DNA from: JAMOAW01 sp039908535
GTDB taxonomy: Bacteria; Pseudomonadota; Magnetococcia; Magnetococcales; JADFZT01
Direction: 5' to 3'
DNA length: 18,100 nucleotides
Assembly: GCA_039908535.1 (NCBI GenBank)
Contig: JAMOAW010000083.1
Coordinates: 1 to 18,100, forward strand
A program made the position numbers and the translations under genes. Below, one piece after another: positions 17,001 through 18,100 of this stretch; position 1 is the first letter of the stretch, and every line of letters begins with the position of its first letter. The notes under the pieces were generated by a model, which saw nothing but the letters and a program-made list of their open reading frames with translations, was not told the origin of the DNA and did not search any database.

Positions 17001-18100
17001 AACGTCAACGATCTTCCCACCGGAAGTGTCACCATTGGTGGCACGGCGCGGCAGGGCGAGCTTCTTACGGTTAGCGATAATTTGGCCGATGCGGATGGTT
17101 TGGGGGTGATCACCTATCAGTGGCAGGCGGATGGGGCCGATATCAGCGGTGCGACCGGTGGCACGTTGCTTCTTTTGGAAGCGCAGGTGGGTAAAGTGAT
17201 CACGGTTACGGCGCGTTATACGGATGGCCACGGCACGGCGGAGAGCGTGAGCAGTGATTCGACGGTTGCGGTGGTGAATGTCAATGATGCTCCTGTGATT
17301 ACCTCAGGAACCAGTGCCAATGTTATAGAGAACGTAACGGGTACGGTTTACACGGCAACAGCCACTGATGTGGATGGGGATACCCAGTTTACATGGTCTT
17401 TGTCTGGTTTGGATGCGGCCCTGTTTAGCATAGATGCGACTGGCAATGTGACCTTTAAAACATCGCCCAATTTTGAGTTACCATCCGATACAGGTGGCAA
17501 TAATATCTATGATATCAATATTATTGCCACTGATAGCGGTGCACTATCTGCGACCCATGCGGTGTCTATTACAGTGACGGACATCAATGAGGATCCGACT
17601 GATATTCTTCTTTCGGCCTCTACCATAGATGAAAATATGGATACCTCTGCTGGCACGACGATCGGGAGCCTGACCAGCGTGGATGTGGATGCTGGTGATA
17701 CGGCGACTTTTTCGGTCGTTGGGGGAACTGATGCCGCGTTTTTTGCGGTTTCTGGGTCAAATTTGGTGTTGACCGCAGGAAGTCTGGATTTTGAGAGCAA
17801 AAGCTCGTATGACCTGTCGATTCGCGTGGAGGATAGTGGTTCGTTATTTTACACAAAATCATTCACGATAACCGTGAATGATTTGAATGAATCTCCGACT
17901 GATTTGATGCTGACGAACGCTTCGATAGATGAAAATATGGATACATCTGCGGGTACGGTTATTGGGATACTCTCTACTTTGGATGTGGATGCGGGGGATA
18001 CCGCGACCTATTCGATTGTCGGGGGGAATGATTCGAGCCATTTTTCCATTTCTGGGACAAATTTGGTATTGACGGCGGGTAGGTTGGATTTTGAGAGCAA
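11061..18100 (+). CDS. Giant FecR-domain surface adhesin with cadherin-like and Ig-like repeats (3' partial)
   Basis: I read this frame codon by codon. It is open from ATG 11061 to the window end (2346 codons plus two bases) with no stop. Residues about 8-28 form a hydrophobic signal or membrane anchor after MRKLFLSKW. A FecR-like domain spans about 64-210, with the typical STPVATLGVRGTKGYARVE at 170-188. Residues about 240-480 are a Lys/Glu/Gln-rich, probably helical stalk. An Asp-Thr tract follows (484-514), then a second Thr-Asp tract and a Gly-Ser linker (about 557-577). Next are two cadherin-like domains (about 580-789), fourteen Ig-like repeats (790-2079), and further cadherin-like domains from 2080. 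Asp/Asn-rich VNVNDxPT linkers suggest calcium-stiffened rods. A role in surface adhesion or matrix building is inferred. The export route is unknown because the C terminus lies outside the window. Confidence 0.92.
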   Translation, partial: MRKLFLSKWAAAILLLVGIAAASVYLMVGKEPASEVRVIEKKAISLSKEERQGEAQPNEQQEEVRQVVGRVTQFKGLVISEYKEIKRTLKQGAPIFAGDRIITGRKARVILKMIDDAIIALGDDSEFFVEQYDFSAEAKTGNGVLNMTRGFIKFTTGQLAKLKKHPFQISTPVATLGVRGTKGYARVESGDNAESGGGEIEVITLKKELVVWLDNPELTPSHTSSLFYLPFIHNAYAKADTSQEGMSLKENEKLKADKKKGVTEKRKATEKELSSVYKNTVFKKMSAEARQEVASQLAEEMVKQGVVTDTAEAKKLINENPELLDEIVEKTEEAFTNEAHQNIDQHVEREVKLDQVQEEITQLESQPKLSKADQEKLSNLKKEQEVLQKENSQAEKAFEAEESPEIHNSQKDKVTQKVTNSLNNVVNDLSVAVKSGKTVQEAIKDRVSKSRESAQKEAEKLGVKDLKSAAANTVKSRDTKQTMDTDTDTDTDTDTDTDTDTDTDTDTDTDTDTDVSGKDKNSDIKTGGESGKTTDTDTDTDTETNTGTTDIGTDTGSGSGGSSGSGGSSGSGGSSGSTIKSPTISSGDVSSFPENSKGTVYTATATDKNIGTEKSFVWSLSGVDADLFAISSSGVITFKTAPNFELPTDSDKNNVYNINITVTNRFNKSDTKSVAITVTNVNETAPSVTSGATVSFAENGTGTVYTATASDADVGDTQKWSLSGTDAGLFSIEASTGKVTFKSAPNFELPKDKDANNVYDILVTVTDVDLLTKSQSVAITVTNVSEPLFGQVYITGTPIQGQTLVVDTSGISDEDGLGVLSYQWFANESSISDVSGDSLDLSEAQVGKVITVVVSFTDGFGTLESLTSAATAAVANVNDLPTGGVTITGQVVQGGILTAANDLADLDGLGTIIYQWQADGTDIVGATSATLALTTAHVGKIITVVARYLDGHGTLESVTSGETAAVANQNDPPTGSVTINGTATLGQTLTAANDLADADGIGTITYQWQADGVDISGATGSTLLLGAGEVGKVITVVASYTDGGGIVESVTSDPTHAVTAFNHVPTGQVTISGQVMQGESLTVFNDLADADGIIGTMSYQWQANGVNISGATGEMLALTEAQVGKVITVVISYLDGQGTEERVSSQATIAVVNVNDLPTGSVTISGTVQQGEILSVSDNLADVDGLGGITYQWQADGSDISGATGGTLLLLEAQVGKVITVMARYTDGHGTAESVSSDPTVAVVNVNDLPTGSVTIGGQAMQGQSLTASNTLADVDGLGEVSYQWYADGAPISGATGTTLGLLEEHVGQVITVVAAYTDGHGTAEQVASSATGVVVNVNDLPTGSVTITGSALQGQTLSVGNTLDDADGLGSLIYQWQANGSSVSGANQSSLVLTEALVGQVITVVVSYTDGHGTPESVSSAGTAPVANVNDLPTGSVTIGGTARQGEILTVSDNLADADGLGVITYQWQADGAAISGATGGTLLLLEAQVGKVITVMARYTDGHGTAESVSSDPTVAVVNVNDLPTGSVTIGGQAMQGQSLTVSNTLADADGLGVITYQWSADGAPISGATGATLGLLEAHVGQVITVVASYTDGHGTAEQVASSATGAVANVNDLPTGSVTITGSALQGQTLSVENTLDDADGLGSLSYQWQANGSSVSGANQSSLVLTEAQVGQVITVVVSYTDGHGTAESVSSTGTAPVANVNDLPTGGVTISGQVVQGSTLTAANDLADLDGLGTITYQWQADGTDLVGATSATLALTAAHVGKVITVVARYLDGHGTLESVTSAATAPVANLNDPPTGSVTINGTATLGQTLTAANDLADTDGMGTITYQWQADGVDISGATGSTLLLGAGQVGKVITVVASYTDGGGTLERVVSDPTAAVTVINHAPTGQVTITGQARQGEILTAANDLADADGMGTITYQWQANGVNIDGATGTTLVLAEAQVGKVITAVASYTDGQGTGERVSTLATAPVANVNDLPTGSVTIGGTARQGELLTVSDNLADADGLGVITYQWQADGADISGATGGTLLLLEAQVGKVITVTARYTDGHGTAESVSSDSTVAVVNVNDAPVITSGTSANVIENVTGTVYTATATDVDGDTQFTWSLSGLDAALFSIDATGNVTFKTSPNFELPSDTGGNNIYDINIIATDSGALSATHAVSITVTDINEDPTDILLSASTIDENMDTSAGTTIGSLTSVDVDAGDTATFSVVGGTDAAFFAVSGSNLVLTAGSLDFESKSSYDLSIRVEDSGSLFYTKSFTITVNDLNESPTDLMLTNASIDENMDTSAGTVIGILSTLDVDAGDTATYSIVGGNDSSHFSISGTNLVLTAGRLDFES
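12510..12602 (+). repeat. Hexamer repeat encoding 15 Asp-Thr dipeptides plus a final Asp
   Basis: This is 31 codons of GAT alternating with ACC or ACG, coding (DT)15-D. It is followed after a short spacer by a second, shorter Thr-Asp tract (about 12658-12690) that uses GAC and ACA/ACG instead. The tract links the helical stalk to the extracellular repeats. The 6-base period keeps the frame, so slippage would change length only. Confidence 0.95.
12729..12782 (+). repeat. 18-base tandem repeat encoding a Gly-Ser linker
   Basis: Three identical copies of TCAGGCTCTGGTGGGAGT encode SGSGGS three times, followed by SGS. It acts as a flexible linker just before the first cadherin-like domain. Confidence 0.95.
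12801..13427 (+). repeat. Two cadherin-like domains before the Ig-like array
   Basis: Each unit is about 105 residues with the shared pattern GTVYTATA(T/S)D, W(S)LSG(V/T)DA, (V/G)xxTFK(T/S)APNFELP, a DKxxNNVY segment, and VAITVTNV(N/S)E. The units are about 12801-13112 and 13113-13427. A third copy of the same type lies on the far side of the Ig-like array (17298-17600), so the array interrupts a run of related domains. Conserved Asp/Asn/Glu positions suggest inter-domain calcium binding, a family property that was not tested here. Confidence 0.85.
13428..17297 (+). repeat. Fourteen tandem Ig-like repeats of 92-93 residues
   Basis: Units start at 13428, 13707, 13983, 14259, 14538, 14814, 15090, 15366, 15642, 15918, 16194, 16470, 16746 and 17022. 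Twelve are exactly 276 bases. The first and fourth are 279. The consensus runs G(S/Q)VTI, a QGxxLT segment, a LADxDGLG segment, YQWQADG, a SGATG segment, an AQVGKVITVV segment, YTDGxGTxE, then VNDLPT. Unit 1 is the most divergent. By sequence the other thirteen fall into six types in the order A-B-C-D-E-F-D-E-F-A-B-C-D. Similar repeats are known from large bacterial adhesins. No specific ligand can be assigned. Confidence 0.95.
17298..18100 (+). repeat. Cadherin-like domains after the Ig-like array (last one cut by the window)
   Basis: The first unit (about 17298-17600) matches the type at 12801-13427, with GTVYTATATD, WSLSGLDAALFSI and SPNFELP. Two further units (about 17601-17906 and 17907-18100) are of another cadherin-like type. 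They share SxIDENMDTSAG, a DVDAGDTAT(F/Y)S segment, SGxNLVLTAG and LDFESK, with a DxNE linker. The second of this type runs off the window, so more may follow. Confidence 0.85.

Noticed and set aside
12287..17231. Long open frames on the minus strand across the adhesin gene, some over 200 codons
   Set aside because: They recur with the 276-base repeat period, lack ribosome sites, and give low-complexity His/Arg/Thr or Ser-Val sequence. They are antisense shadows of the + strand repeats.
13428..17297. CRISPR-like regular repeats
   Set aside because: The period is 276 bases with no short identical repeats separated by unique spacers, and the whole region is one coding frame.
1..18100. tRNA, rRNA, transposase genes or prophage attachment sites
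   Set aside because: No cloverleaf, rRNA-like stretch, transposase motif or flanking direct repeat of that type was recognised on either strand.

Overview
The window looks like a Gram-negative, proteobacterial chromosome segment. The evidence is an inner-membrane Wzx/Wzy-type polysaccharide gene set, an outer-membrane secretin with a lipoprotein lipobox, and a SPOR domain. The first two thirds read as a contiguous exopolysaccharide locus of the exosortase A (XrtA/EpsH, PEP-CTERM) associated type. Each gene resembles the XrtA-associated branch of its family. G/C-rich intergenic repeats of the kind seen at 661-771 and 2606-2727 recall Magnetococcia genomes, but that is an unverified recollection and the taxonomic guess is weak. 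All genes lie on the + strand, which is visibly rich in G and T.

Layout. 3-590: C-terminal catalytic half of an initiating sugar-phosphate transferase, cut by the window edge. 591-984: intergenic, with a repeat that can form competing hairpins. 985-2538: Wzz-like chain-length determinant. 2539-2771: second intergenic repeat copy. 2772-3668: tyrosine autokinase with a Tyr/Gly-rich tail. 3735-4598: polysaccharide deacetylase. 4598-5641: FemAB-like GNAT protein. 5645-6877: glycosyltransferase. 6880-7994: second glycosyltransferase, broken by an internal out-of-frame deletion. The four genes from 3735 to 7994 are almost touching and are probably one transcript. 7995-8251: a good sigma-54 promoter match. 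8252-10843: MshL/PulD-type secretin lipoprotein carrying a C-terminal SPOR domain, followed by a clear terminator at 10869-10906. 11061 to the window end: a single uninterrupted frame of at least 2346 codons. It encodes a FecR-domain surface protein with a helical stalk, an Asp-Thr tract, cadherin-like domains and fourteen Ig-like repeats of about 92 residues.

How the genes may work together (inference). The transferase starts a lipid-linked glycan, the glycosyltransferases extend it, and the deacetylase and FemAB-like protein modify it or a partner. The Wzz/kinase pair controls chain length and export. The secretin and the giant adhesin would add an outer-membrane gate and a surface adhesive layer. 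They sit behind their own promoter and are separated from each other by a terminator, so they may be functionally linked to the polysaccharide without sharing its operon. No exosortase, PEP-CTERM substrate, Wza, Wzx or Wzy is visible here.

The least ordinary features are the giant ORF with its nested block duplications (unit order A-B-C-D-E-F-D-E-F-A-B-C-D), the secretin-SPOR fusion, the frameshifted glycosyltransferase, and the attenuator-like intergenic repeat.
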